NCBI RefSeq assembly: GCF_000971975.1
Contig: NZ_LAQO01000025.1
Coordinates: 1-64,000, forward strand
DNA length: 64,000 nucleotides
DNA from: Paenibacillus algorifonticola
GTDB taxonomy: Bacteria > Bacillota > Bacilli > Paenibacillales > Paenibacillaceae
Direction: 5' to 3'
Below are positions 36,400 to 44,933 of the stretch, one piece after another; position 1 is the first letter of the stretch, and every line of letters starts with the position of its first letter. The notes beneath the pieces are model-generated. The model saw only the letters and a program-made list of their open reading frames with translations. It ran no database searches and was not told where the DNA came from. The position numbers and the translations under genes are program-made.

Positions 36400-37536
36400 C
36401 TATCCCTCCGTTGACAAAGCCCGGTTTACGGCTGATGATACCGCTCTGGCATAATAATTCGGGTGCATTTTGCGCCACAGCCCAAACTTCAGCTTCCAGC
36501 TCGACTGAATATACCGTTTGTTCGCAAACACCCAGTCCATCGATTCCTTTAAGTTTTGTGGATCAAGCGGATCAATAATGAGACCATTTTGCCTATCGAC
36601 GATAATGTCCTTCGTTGCTCCCGCGTATTTGGACGCCAGCACAAACGTATTCGTGCTTAACGCCTCGTTGACGACAAGCCCCCACACCTCGATTAGGGAA
36701 GGAAAAATCAGGCAATCTGCTTCTATCAAATACCCAATCAGTTCATCCTTCTGCTTATAGCCTTCGAAGCTGATCTGCTCCGCCAGCCCATACTGCTCCA
36801 CACGTGCCTTAAGCTTCTGCTCATCCGGGCCCGAGCCGACAATGGTCAGCTGCCAGGCCGCATCGCTATGCGTTTGCTGGATGGCGTCAATAATTTGCGC
36901 GAGCCCTTTGCGTTCAATCAACTGTCCGATGAAAAGCAGCTTGATCGGCCCCTCATCGCTGCGCAGCTTGCTCTGCTTATGCTCGGTATATTTTTTATGG
37001 AAAAATCGAATGTCCACCGTATTGTAGCCAATAACGATTTTATCCTTGCTGACGCCATAATACTCCAGGCATTCCGCTGACTGTGTACCGTATGTAATAA
37101 AGGAATCCGTTAGCTTGAAAAACACTCTGCGCACCGTGTTCACCAGTTTATTCTGTACCCGGCTGCTTTCCAGCGTGCTGCCCCACCAGACGATGAATTT
37201 CTTCCGGAACAGCTTGCTGTAAAACAACGCAGACCAATAGCCAGGCGAATCGTAGCCGGAGGTGATGACGACATCGGGATTATGCTTCATCAGCCGCAGA
37301 AAAATGCCGGGATTAAGATGAACACCCATATCCAGCTTTTGAATAAAAGCATGGACGCCCGGCAAACATTTGTACGCATATTCGATTTCGCCATAATCAA
37401 TATTCCACTTGCGATTCTGCTCCTTCTCCTCCAAATACCAGACCGTCAGGCTCGTATTGTCATCACGGTGCAGCTTATTTAATACGGGTATGCGATATGG
37501 CGCAATTGTATTGGTTAGAAGCAGTACCTTGTTCAT
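36400..37536 (-). CDS. Glycosyltransferase family 4
   Basis: A 378-residue GT4 enzyme: LLLTNTIAPYRIPVLNKLHR at the N-terminus, FIGQLIERKGLAQIIDAI in the donor domain and PSLIEVWGLVVNEALSTNTFVLASKYAGATKDII covering the EX7E-type motif. Donor and acceptor are unknown. It starts one base after the stop codon of the polymerase gene. Confidence 0.87.
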   Translation of the reverse strand: MNKVLLLTNTIAPYRIPVLNKLHRDDNTSLTVWYLEEKEQNRKWNIDYGEIEYAYKCLPGVHAFIQKLDMGVHLNPGIFLRLMKHNPDVVITSGYDSPGYWSALFYSKLFRKKFIVWWGSTLESSRVQNKLVNTVRRVFFKLTDSFITYGTQSAECLEYYGVSKDKIVIGYNTVDIRFFHKKYTEHKQSKLRSDEGPIKLLFIGQLIERKGLAQIIDAIQQTHSDAAWQLTIVGSGPDEQKLKARVEQYGLAEQISFEGYKQKDELIGYLIEADCLIFPSLIEVWGLVVNEALSTNTFVLASKYAGATKDIIVDRQNGLIIDPLDPQNLKESMDWVFANKRYIQSSWKLKFGLWRKMHPNYYARAVSSAVNRALSTEG

Positions 37537-37537
37537 A

Positions 37538-38911
37538 TCAATCTCCCTTTTCCTGAAGTACAGCTGGATTTATGGCACGCAGGTTTAGGCCCAAATTTCT
37601 GTTCAAGCCTAGATTCTTGTTCAAACTATTATTCGAACTTGTTGGCAACGCTAGAGCTGACTGTTGATCTGGTGCAGCACATAAGCCTGCACTTTTTCTT
37701 GTAGACTTCACAATTCTGCTATAGGTAAAATACGCTGCTAAAAAAACGAAAAAATATTTATTTTCCGTGTAACTCCAGCTGAATTGCAAGCTCCATAAAT
37801 TCAGCATCAATAGCGAGACCAAAATAATTTTCGTATAATCGGCCGCTACCCAAATCGTCTTAATAAAATCAATAATAAACAGCGCGACCATCACTACCAA
37901 AATGAGGAACAGCACACCCCCATTTTCACCAAGCACATCAATAAATATATTGTGAGAGGACACAACAGGCGTAACGCCGTTAATGCCCGCCCCCAGCAGT
38001 GGATTATCGTAAAAAGAATCCATATACAGGTCTTGGATAAAATAACGCCTCATCCCCGACCGGTCATCATCTCCAGCTGAATTCATCAGGCGATCGTAGA
38101 AATAATCAAATTGGTTTTTAACGAAAGGCAGCTGCGACAGCAGCACAACCGAAAAACTCAGCGTAACGAGCAGCTTGAGCTTTAGTTTGCGTAAGATTAG
38201 CGGCAGCAGCATAACGAGCGTAAGCAGCAGCGCCACAAGCGGCCCACGTGAAGCACTTATTATGATGCACATCAAGCTCGCAGAAATAATAATAATCGCC
38301 AGCAGGCTGTTTATTTTTTGCTGCAAGAGCTGAATAAAAGCAAGCAGCAGCACGACAACCCCCGTCATCGCCATCGGCAGCGGATGCACATTAAAGAAGG
38401 CATAACGTCCGAGAGGCGCACCCGACAGCACGAAGTCAATGATGATATACAACTCAACCCCGAACCAGCTGTACAAAATATAGGTCAGCAGCTTGTCGAT
38501 ATCTTCCTTCGTCTGCATCACAATTCGGGAGATGAGCATCAGCCCGACACTAAACAAAATAAATCGCGACATTTTGCCAATTGCAAACACGGTGTATTCC
38601 GAATACAGCACGCTTATGAGGACTACCGCGCTCCAGAACAACGTAATAAAGTCGCTTTTCACAAAATGGATAGGTGTATGATGGAACACGACCTTAAAAA
38701 AACAAATGATATACAGCGCAATGTAGCTTAGCAGCGTAATATCCATAACGGGTGAGACTGTCCCCGACCCGCCTTTAATAATGTTGGTGACGGGCAGAAG
38801 TGCAATCAGGAAGATGGCGATATTGAAGCTGCCGGCGCTTTTAATCAGGCTGTTTTGCATAAGCGCACCTCTATTGTTTGAGTTAATATGAATCCTCGAA
38901 GAAGAAGTCAA
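37538..38911 (-). CDS. O-antigen ligase / Wzy-type polysaccharide polymerase
   Basis: A 457-residue membrane protein with about ten to twelve hydrophobic segments and a larger outside loop in the C-terminal half (QDLYMDSFYDNPLLGAGINGVTPVVSSHNIFIDVLGENG), the Wzy_C/O-antigen ligase signature. It would polymerise lipid-linked repeat units outside the membrane. The last roughly 60 residues are a hydrophilic tail containing repeated NxNLG units (LNKNLGLNRNLGLNLR). It sits between the flippase and a GT4 gene. Confidence 0.83.
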   Translation of the reverse strand: MTSSSRIHINSNNRGALMQNSLIKSAGSFNIAIFLIALLPVTNIIKGGSGTVSPVMDITLLSYIALYIICFFKVVFHHTPIHFVKSDFITLFWSAVVLISVLYSEYTVFAIGKMSRFILFSVGLMLISRIVMQTKEDIDKLLTYILYSWFGVELYIIIDFVLSGAPLGRYAFFNVHPLPMAMTGVVVLLLAFIQLLQQKINSLLAIIIISASLMCIIISASRGPLVALLLTLVMLLPLILRKLKLKLLVTLSFSVVLLSQLPFVKNQFDYFYDRLMNSAGDDDRSGMRRYFIQDLYMDSFYDNPLLGAGINGVTPVVSSHNIFIDVLGENGGVLFLILVVMVALFIIDFIKTIWVAADYTKIILVSLLMLNLWSLQFSWSYTENKYFFVFLAAYFTYSRIVKSTRKSAGLCAAPDQQSALALPTSSNNSLNKNLGLNRNLGLNLRAINPAVLQEKGD

Positions 38912-38920
38912 AGTAGAAGC

Positions 38921-40363
38921 TTAAGCGCCTAAAGCAAGCTGTTTTTTCTCCGGTTCAGCGCCTTTGAGACTTTTGGCTATCGTAATTACAAGCGCAGCAT
39001 AAATAAGCGTTGAAGCAATTAAAAGGCCAATTCCCCCCGCCCATACATGCAATGCGTAGAAAACAAGCAGCACAGCAATAGGGAAAATGGTTTTTTTGAA
39101 GTCTTGCTTGCGCGGCGCCACTTTCAACGTCATAAAGGAATATACTAGCAGCACAAGCGTCGTGACCAGCGTGCCAATCAGACTTGCGGCGATTAGTCCA
39201 TATACTTGAAAATAAATGACGCCAACTATGGCGAGCGGCACATAAATGACCAGCTGTACGTATGAGGTTAAGGTGACGATTCTCGGCTTGCCTACTGCGC
39301 GAAGCAGAACAACGGCGACATTCATGACGCCTGCAAGGCTGGCTGTTACAAGCATAAGCCCTAGAAGCGGAGCAATATCCAGCCACTCCTTACCAAGCAG
39401 CAGCTCAACGAGCCATTCCACATTCAAATAAAAATACGCAGACGTTACAGCCGAAAAAGAAAGGATAAGCAGCAGCATTTGCATAAACTGCACCTTCAGC
39501 TGGCTATGATCCTCCCGATTAAGCTTGGAAAGCACCGGGAAAAAATATTGCCCGAGCGCATAAGACGCATCGCTGATGCTCATTTGGCTGAGCTTCTGCG
39601 ACGTCTGATACAGTCCGAGCATCGTCGTTCCCAGAAAGCGGGAGGCAATGACCTTATCCAATTGATAAAGCACAAGTGTCGAAATGCTGTTCGCCCAAAT
39701 CCATTTGCCATATTTGCGAATATCGGCGATGCTGCCCATATCGCGGCTCAGCTTCGGCTTATCCTTGAACCATACGAAGGATGCCGTGCAGCGGAACAGC
39801 TGGGCGATAAGCTGGCCGGCAATGACGCCGATTGGCGAATTCAGTACAACGACGAGCATTACGGATAAGCTTAAATCGAGCATAATCGTAATCAGCTGCA
39901 AAATGCCCGTAGAGCGAAAATCCTTATGGCGCATTCGCTCATACCATTTAATGCTGACCGCATTGGTTGCGAGCGGAACGCCCGCTGCCAGCAGAAGCAA
40001 GGACGTTGCCCGCCCCTCGCCGAACAGCTGCGCAATATAAGGAGCGGTAACGAGCAGTACGAGGCTGATGCCTATGCCTCTCGCCAGCATCATCGTCCAA
40101 AGCGCATTTTTCTGCTCATTGTTCAAGTCTTCTTTCCTCTGAATGATGCCTTCCATGACGCCAAGCTGCGTAAGCAGCTCAATAATCGAAAGGCTTACGA
40201 GCGCAATACTGACCAGACCCATCTCGGCTGGGCCGAGCATGCGGGCGATAATGAGAAACTTGACGCCCGTCAGCACCTTCGTCACGAACTGCTGGAGAAT
40301 GACCCAGAACGGGTGGTCCTTCGCTTGCAAGATTTGCTTTATTTTGCCCATAAGCCTACCCAT
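38921..40363 (-). CDS. Wzx-type polysaccharide flippase (MOP superfamily)
   Basis: A 480-residue membrane protein with about 12-14 hydrophobic helices. The N-terminal FLIIARMLGPAEMGLVSIALVSLSIIELLTQLGV is typical for the MviN/RfbX-like family. It would flip lipid-linked repeat units across the membrane. It overlaps the GT61-like gene by 8 bp and lies 9 bp before the polymerase gene. Confidence 0.9.
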   Translation of the reverse strand: MGRLMGKIKQILQAKDHPFWVILQQFVTKVLTGVKFLIIARMLGPAEMGLVSIALVSLSIIELLTQLGVMEGIIQRKEDLNNEQKNALWTMMLARGIGISLVLLVTAPYIAQLFGEGRATSLLLLAAGVPLATNAVSIKWYERMRHKDFRSTGILQLITIMLDLSLSVMLVVVLNSPIGVIAGQLIAQLFRCTASFVWFKDKPKLSRDMGSIADIRKYGKWIWANSISTLVLYQLDKVIASRFLGTTMLGLYQTSQKLSQMSISDASYALGQYFFPVLSKLNREDHSQLKVQFMQMLLLILSFSAVTSAYFYLNVEWLVELLLGKEWLDIAPLLGLMLVTASLAGVMNVAVVLLRAVGKPRIVTLTSYVQLVIYVPLAIVGVIYFQVYGLIAASLIGTLVTTLVLLVYSFMTLKVAPRKQDFKKTIFPIAVLLVFYALHVWAGGIGLLIASTLIYAALVITIAKSLKGAEPEKKQLALGA

Positions 40364-41594
40364 TCCTACTCATCATAATGTCTTCCTTCATTTGATCGTG
40401 ATAATGTGCGAAGCCGGAAATTTGGCTGGAAATGATTTTGCCCAGTACCTTGATTTTCGTCTCCAATGGCAGAAAACGGTACATATACGCCGAAATGCGG
40501 TTATCCTCTTCCGTGAACAAAATATCCTGGGCGAAATTGCCCCATTTGTCCGCTGGCATTAAATTAACAACCATGCCGCCAAGCGCGGAGGGCAGCAGCA
40601 TATTGGAACCATGCACCCCGACAATGACCGCGCTGGATGCGTAAATCTCGCAAGCCTTCAGCTCTGCTTCCAGATTAAATTTGCTCACACGGCAATCATC
40701 AATCCAATCTGGGAAAGCGAAGGAGCGGCCGAGGCCGACTACGCTGAACTTGACGTCCTTCTCCTGCTTTCTAATCTTGCTAAAAAGCTTGACGATTTTG
40801 TTGCGCTGCGACCAAATAATCGGCTTAAGCAGCATGCGCAGCAGCTTATAGCGCTTCGCTGCTTTAATCAAATAAGGATTATCGAGCCACACCCGATCCT
40901 CACGCCAAATAAATGTAATCCGCGTCGGCCCAGGCTGGGACTCCTCCATCTGGAATGGACGCATTTTCGTAAACTGCTCAATATTGAACCGGCTCGGATG
41001 CGAATACGCTCTGCTGACGAAAACCTGCTCAAAACGCTCGCATTGCGCTGAAATTTGCTCATCCAGCTGTGGATAGAACCGCTGCGCCTTGGAGAGCGGC
41101 ACATTGACCGTCCACACCTCCGCCGCATAATCCGGTACCATCCATTTCATAAACGACTGGACGAGGACGACAATGCCAACTTCCGGATTTTCGGTGCGCT
41201 CACGTTCAGCGTTCAGCAGCTTGAGCAGGGAATGACCGTAAAGAAAGTCGATGCAGTTAATGATGACCACTTCGCGGCAAGCCTCTCTTATCTCTACCTC
41301 AAGCCTGACCTGTTCATCAGCAGTTGGATGCTGGAGGCTATGCAGCAGCGGATTGCCGAGCCAGCCTTTGGACGCCTCATGGCCGCTAAGCGTGTACGAC
41401 GCCCGGTCAATTAAATAAGGATAGGTCGTCGCATGACCGACTTTCAAATCCTCTACGTATTCGCCGCCGCAGGACGGACAGCACGCTTCAACGCATACAT
41501 GAATGCCCTGCCACAGCACTCGTTCATTGTCTAGAACAACGCCACAGTGCCGGCAATTGCCTTCATGCTCGATTACCGGTTTAATTTTAATCAT
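40356..41594 (-). CDS. GT61-like glycosyltransferase with N-terminal zinc-ribbon-like segment
   Basis: A 412-residue protein. Residues 13-45 contain CRHCG and CPSCG pairs separated by about 24 residues, which look like a zinc ribbon. The C-terminal half resembles GT61/DUF563 transferases: VVGLGRSFAFPDWIDDCRVSKFNLEAEL, then ASSAVIVGVHGSNMLLPSALGGMVVNLMP, with the conserved HGSN motif. Its donor is unknown. A zinc ribbon in front of a GT61 domain is not a common layout. It lies between gmd and the flippase in the operon. Confidence 0.7.
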   Translation of the reverse strand: MIKIKPVIEHEGNCRHCGVVLDNERVLWQGIHVCVEACCPSCGGEYVEDLKVGHATTYPYLIDRASYTLSGHEASKGWLGNPLLHSLQHPTADEQVRLEVEIREACREVVIINCIDFLYGHSLLKLLNAERERTENPEVGIVVLVQSFMKWMVPDYAAEVWTVNVPLSKAQRFYPQLDEQISAQCERFEQVFVSRAYSHPSRFNIEQFTKMRPFQMEESQPGPTRITFIWREDRVWLDNPYLIKAAKRYKLLRMLLKPIIWSQRNKIVKLFSKIRKQEKDVKFSVVGLGRSFAFPDWIDDCRVSKFNLEAELKACEIYASSAVIVGVHGSNMLLPSALGGMVVNLMPADKWGNFAQDILFTEEDNRISAYMYRFLPLETKIKVLGKIISSQISGFAHYHDQMKEDIMMSRNG

Positions 41595-41662
41595 CGCTCA
41601 CTCCAGCTTTCTTCAAAAATAAAGAGCGGCAGATTTGCTCTGCCACCCTGTTCTGCTTTTTA

Positions 41663-42670
41663 TTAAACGCCTGCTCCTGCCGCCCCAATTAAGCTGTTGT
41701 TGTAGGCTGTTTCTGCTCTAACCCGTTTCAAATCCTCATCCACCATCATATGAATCAACTGCTGGAAACCAACCTCCAGCTTCCAGCCGAGCTTCTCTTT
41801 CGCTTTCGTGCAATCACCCAGCAGCAAATCCACTTCTGCCGGACGCACAAATTCAGGATCGATGACCACATAGTTGCTGTAATCAAGCCCTACATAGGAG
41901 AACGCAACCTCCAGCAGCTCGCGAACCGTGTGCATTTCACCCGTCGAAATGACGAAATCATCCGCTTCATCCTGCTGGAGCATCAGCCACATCGCTTTAA
42001 TATAATCGCCTGCGAAGCCCCAATCGCGCAGCGCATCCAGATTGCCCATGCGCAGCTCATTTTGCACACCGAGCTTAATGCGGGCAACCGCGTCCGTTAC
42101 TTTGCGCGTTACGAACTCAAGGCCGCGCCGAGGCGATTCATGGTTGAACAAAATGCCCGAGCAAGCGAACATATTGAAGCTTTCGCGGTAGTTGACCGTA
42201 ATCCAGTGGCCGTATACTTTGGCTACGCCATATGGACTGCGCGGATAAAAAGGTGTCGTTTCCTTTTGCGGCGTCTCCTGCACTTTTCCATACATTTCGC
42301 TGCTGGATGCTTGATAGAAACGCGCTTCCGGCTTAACGATGCGAACGGCTTCCAGCATATTGGTGACGGCAAGCGCCGTCAGCTGCGCGGTTGCCAGCGG
42401 CTGTGGCCAGGAAGCTGCTACGAACGATTGAGCCGCCAAATTATATACCTCATCCGGATCAGAGATGCGTACCGCTTCGATCAAGGAAGCGAGATCCGTC
42501 AAATCGCCGGAAATCCACTCGATTTGATTTTTAATGTGAGCGACATTTTCATAGTTTGGCGTGCTTGTTCTTCTTCTCATGCCATACACCTTATAGCCTT
42601 TTTCCAGCAAAAATTCTGCCAAATACGATCCGTCCTGCCCCGTTACACCTGTTACTAGCGCTCTCTTCAT
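41663..42670 (-). CDS. gmd: GDP-mannose 4,6-dehydratase
   Basis: About 335 residues. It converts GDP-mannose to GDP-4-keto-6-deoxymannose, the substrate of Fcl. The NADP motif GVTGQDGSYLAEFLLEKGY is at the N-terminus, with RRRTSTPNYENV, the catalytic YQASSSEMYGKVQE and YGVAKVYGHW (YxxxK). ATG 42670 was chosen because GGAGG lies six bases upstream; a frame open further upstream runs into a palindromic repeat and has no family similarity. Fcl lies upstream. Confidence 0.94.
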   Translation of the reverse strand: MKRALVTGVTGQDGSYLAEFLLEKGYKVYGMRRRTSTPNYENVAHIKNQIEWISGDLTDLASLIEAVRISDPDEVYNLAAQSFVAASWPQPLATAQLTALAVTNMLEAVRIVKPEARFYQASSSEMYGKVQETPQKETTPFYPRSPYGVAKVYGHWITVNYRESFNMFACSGILFNHESPRRGLEFVTRKVTDAVARIKLGVQNELRMGNLDALRDWGFAGDYIKAMWLMLQQDEADDFVISTGEMHTVRELLEVAFSYVGLDYSNYVVIDPEFVRPAEVDLLLGDCTKAKEKLGWKLEVGFQQLIHMMVDEDLKRVRAETAYNNSLIGAAGAGV

Positions 42671-42709
42671 TTTCATTCCTCCAAAGGGATTATTGTATAC
42701 TGTGATGGG

Positions 42710-42856
42710 AAACGGTCTGCGCTGCGTGAAAAGGACCTGCTTCCGATCGCCATTGCCCTTGAATTTCTCTGAATCTACCATCAAACGGTAGAAATTCAAG
42801 GACAAAAACGAACACTCCGTTTCTCCAGCAGACCCTTTTCACTCCGCTACGACAAT
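42710..42856. repeat. Palindromic interspersed element, copy B (gmd leader)
   Basis: About 147 bp able to fold along its whole length. The outer arms are of the type GGTCTGCGCTGCGTGAAAAGG and, on the other side, GTAGCGGAGTGAAAAGGGTC (as reverse complement). The inner arms CCTTGAATTTCT/AGAAATTCAAGG and CTACC/GGTAG are near perfect. It is related to the element at 43883 in the opposite orientation. No coding content was seen. Confidence 0.7.
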
Positions 42857-42883
42857 TCATCACATGTGTCTAATTTTTAAATT

Positions 42884-43822
42884 TTAGTGGTTTACTAAAG
42901 CTTCCTTCTGATAGGCCGCATATACCGAGCGCAGACCTTCTTCCAGCGTAATGCTGGATTTCCAGCCGAGCCTGTTCAGCTTCGACACATCAACCAGCTT
43001 GCGCGGCGTTCCGTCAGCAACGGAGGTGTTGAATGTAATTTCCCCTTCATACCCCACGATAGAACCGATAAGCTCTGCAAGCTCTTTAATCGAAATATCT
43101 TCACCGACGCCAATATTGACGATGTCATTGCCTTCATAGTGCCGCATTAAGTAGATGCAGGCATCCGCCAAATCATCGGAATGAAGAAACTCGCGCTTCG
43201 GATTGCCGGAGCCCCATACTTCTACCGAAGGCTGACCAGATTGCTTAGCTTCATGAAATTTACGAATAAGTGCGGGCAATACATGAGAAGTTTTTAGATC
43301 GAAGTTGTCGTTGGGCCCGTAGAGGTTGGTTGGCATTGCTGAAATGTAGGTTGTACCGTATTGCCGGTTATACGATTGGCACATTTGAATGCCAGCGATT
43401 TTAGCAATCGCATACGGAGCGTTCGTCGGCTCCAGCTCGCCTGTCAGCAAATATTCCTCTTTCAGCGGCTGCGGAGCAAATTTGGGATAAATGCAGGTTG
43501 AGCCGAGGAATAACAGCTTGCCTACACGCGTCTGATAAGCGGCATCTATGACATTCGTTTGAATAAGCAAATTATCGCGGATAAAGTCGGCTGGGTAATC
43601 ATTGTTCGCAACGATGCCGCCCACTTTAGCCGCAGCGAGAAACACATAATCGAAAGCCTCCTGCTGGAAAAAAGCGAGCACATCATCCTTTTTGCGCAAA
43701 TCCAGCTCCGCGCTTGTTCGGTAGATGAGATTTTGATAGCCTTGCTCGTGAAGCGCTCTGACGATTGCCGATCCCACAAGCCCACGGTGGCCCGCCACAT
43801 AAATTTTAGCTCCTAGTTCCAT
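42884..43822 (-). CDS. fcl: GDP-L-fucose synthase
   Basis: A 312-residue epimerase-reductase that makes GDP-L-fucose from the Gmd product. Visible are the NADP motif GHRGLVGSAIVRAL (residues 11-24), FLAAAKVGGI, FLGSTCIYPKFAPQP and YAIAKIAG (YxxxK), and GSGNPKREFLHSDDLADA. Length is typical. It is bounded on both sides by related palindromic elements, one before its start and one before gmd. Confidence 0.94.
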   Translation of the reverse strand: MELGAKIYVAGHRGLVGSAIVRALHEQGYQNLIYRTSAELDLRKKDDVLAFFQQEAFDYVFLAAAKVGGIVANNDYPADFIRDNLLIQTNVIDAAYQTRVGKLLFLGSTCIYPKFAPQPLKEEYLLTGELEPTNAPYAIAKIAGIQMCQSYNRQYGTTYISAMPTNLYGPNDNFDLKTSHVLPALIRKFHEAKQSGQPSVEVWGSGNPKREFLHSDDLADACIYLMRHYEGNDIVNIGVGEDISIKELAELIGSIVGYEGEITFNTSVADGTPRKLVDVSKLNRLGWKSSITLEEGLRSVYAAYQKEALVNH

Positions 43823-43882
43823 CTCTTTATTCCTCTCCCTTTTTAACAGGCTGTGCTTTTAAAGCCTTTTATCATTAAAAAG

Positions 43883-44048
43883 AAGGTTGAAAAAGACGTA
43901 GTGGAGTAAAAGGTTTGGATTTGAGAAGCGATAGCGTTCGCCTTTGCTACTTATTTTAACCACTGAAAATTTAATCTGAAAAATAAGGAGCAACAGCGAT
44001 CGAAAACCAAACCTTTTACGCAGCGAAGCATCTTTTTCATCATTCTTT
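43883..44048. repeat. Palindromic interspersed element, copy A (fcl leader)
   Basis: About 166 bp with long imperfect inverted arms. Left: GTTGAAAAAGACGTAGTGG then AGTAAAAGGTTTGG. Right, as reverse complement: GATGAAAAAGATGCTTCG then CTGCGTAAAAGGTTTGG. The motif GTAG(T/C)GGAGT(A/G)AAAGG and the partner CGCTGCGT(G)AAAAGG are shared with copy B at 42710. No open frame of interest is present. Confidence 0.7.
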
Positions 44049-44076
44049 TAAAAATAAAGCTTTCGACGCACCGCCC

Positions 44077-44766
44077 CTAATATGCATCCTTCGATCCGAA
44101 CATCACCTTAACGGTCAGCAAAATAATTTTAATATCGAAAATAATGCTTCTTTGCTTAATATATTGGAGGTCAAGCTCCACCATTTCATGAAAATTCAGT
44201 TCATTGCGGCCGCTCACCTGCCATAGTCCCGTGCAGCCAGGCGTTACGCGCAGGCGCAGCTTGTCGTAGCTGCTGTAGCTTTCAACCTCCCGCGGCAGCG
44301 GTGGACGGGGACCAACGAGCGACATATCGCCGCGCAGCACGTTCCAAAACTGCGGCAGCTCATCAATGCTCGTTTTCCGTATGAAACGGCCGATTTTTGT
44401 AATGCGCGGGTCTTCCTTCATTTTGAACATGGCGCCCTCTACTTCATTTTTGCTAAGCAAATCCTCCAGCATGTCTTCGGCATTGGAAACCATGGAGCGG
44501 AATTTGTACATTTTAAACGTCCGCTCATTACGTCCAACCCTCGTCTGGTAAAAGAAGATTTTGCCGCGCGGGTCCTCCAGCTTGATGAGAACAGCCACGA
44601 GAATAAGAACCGGCGATAATATCATAATGCCTGTAGCTGCCCCGATAATATCCACTGCCCGCTTTGCCATTAAATAGAGGCGTAGCGACTTTCTTTTTTC
44701 ATAGCTTGCATTAAAACCGCCTTCCAATACGGCCCTGGCATCATTGCGCTGCGGGGATGGGGGCAT
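44077..44766 (-). CDS. Priming sugar transferase (undecaprenyl-phosphate sugar phosphotransferase)
   Basis: About 229 residues of the bacterial sugar transferase family (PF02397) in its short form: one membrane segment (AVDIIGAATGIMILSPVLILVAVLIKL) then the catalytic domain with GKIFFYQTRVGRNERTFKMYKFRSM, RKTSIDELPQFWNVLRGDMSLVGPRPPLPREV and GCTGLWQVSGRNE. It starts repeat-unit synthesis by loading a sugar-1-phosphate on undecaprenyl phosphate. ATG 44766 was chosen because GAGGTG lies seven bases upstream; a TTG two codons earlier is less likely. A 98-bp repeat and its 50-codon upstream ORF (44741-44893) overlap the ribosome site and start. Confidence 0.9.
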   Translation of the reverse strand: MPPSPQRNDARAVLEGGFNASYEKRKSLRLYLMAKRAVDIIGAATGIMILSPVLILVAVLIKLEDPRGKIFFYQTRVGRNERTFKMYKFRSMVSNAEDMLEDLLSKNEVEGAMFKMKEDPRITKIGRFIRKTSIDELPQFWNVLRGDMSLVGPRPPLPREVESYSSYDKLRLRVTPGCTGLWQVSGRNELNFHEMVELDLQYIKQRSIIFDIKIILLTVKVMFGSKDAY

Positions 44767-44812
44767 TCGCAATCACCTCAATTAAATAGTAGAATAACGA
44801 TTTCAATACTCC

Positions 44813-44910
44813 AAGGTGAAACGGCTGTCGCCGTCCTCTGGCGGCGCGCGGCGTTTCAGTCCGAGAAATATAGAGAAAGTATGACGAAATCATATACTTT
44901 CTCTATATTT
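44813..44910 (-). repeat. 98-bp interspersed repeat, copy R2 (upstream of sugar transferase)
   Basis: Same unit and strand as R1 and the pair at 50217. Both hairpins are kept: AAATATAGAGAAAGTAT with its partner and the GC-rich second one. The loop ATG (44893) opens a 50-codon frame that ends with TGA at 44741-44743, inside the sugar transferase gene. Ribosomes using it would pass over the true start. Confidence 0.9.
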
Positions 44911-44933
44911 GGAAAAACAGCAAGTGTGCTGCG

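Noticed and set aside
42671..42805. Extended N-terminus of GDP-mannose dehydratase
   Set aside because: The upstream codons lie in palindromic repeat B. GGAGG sits six bases before the ATG at 42670, where the canonical protein begins.
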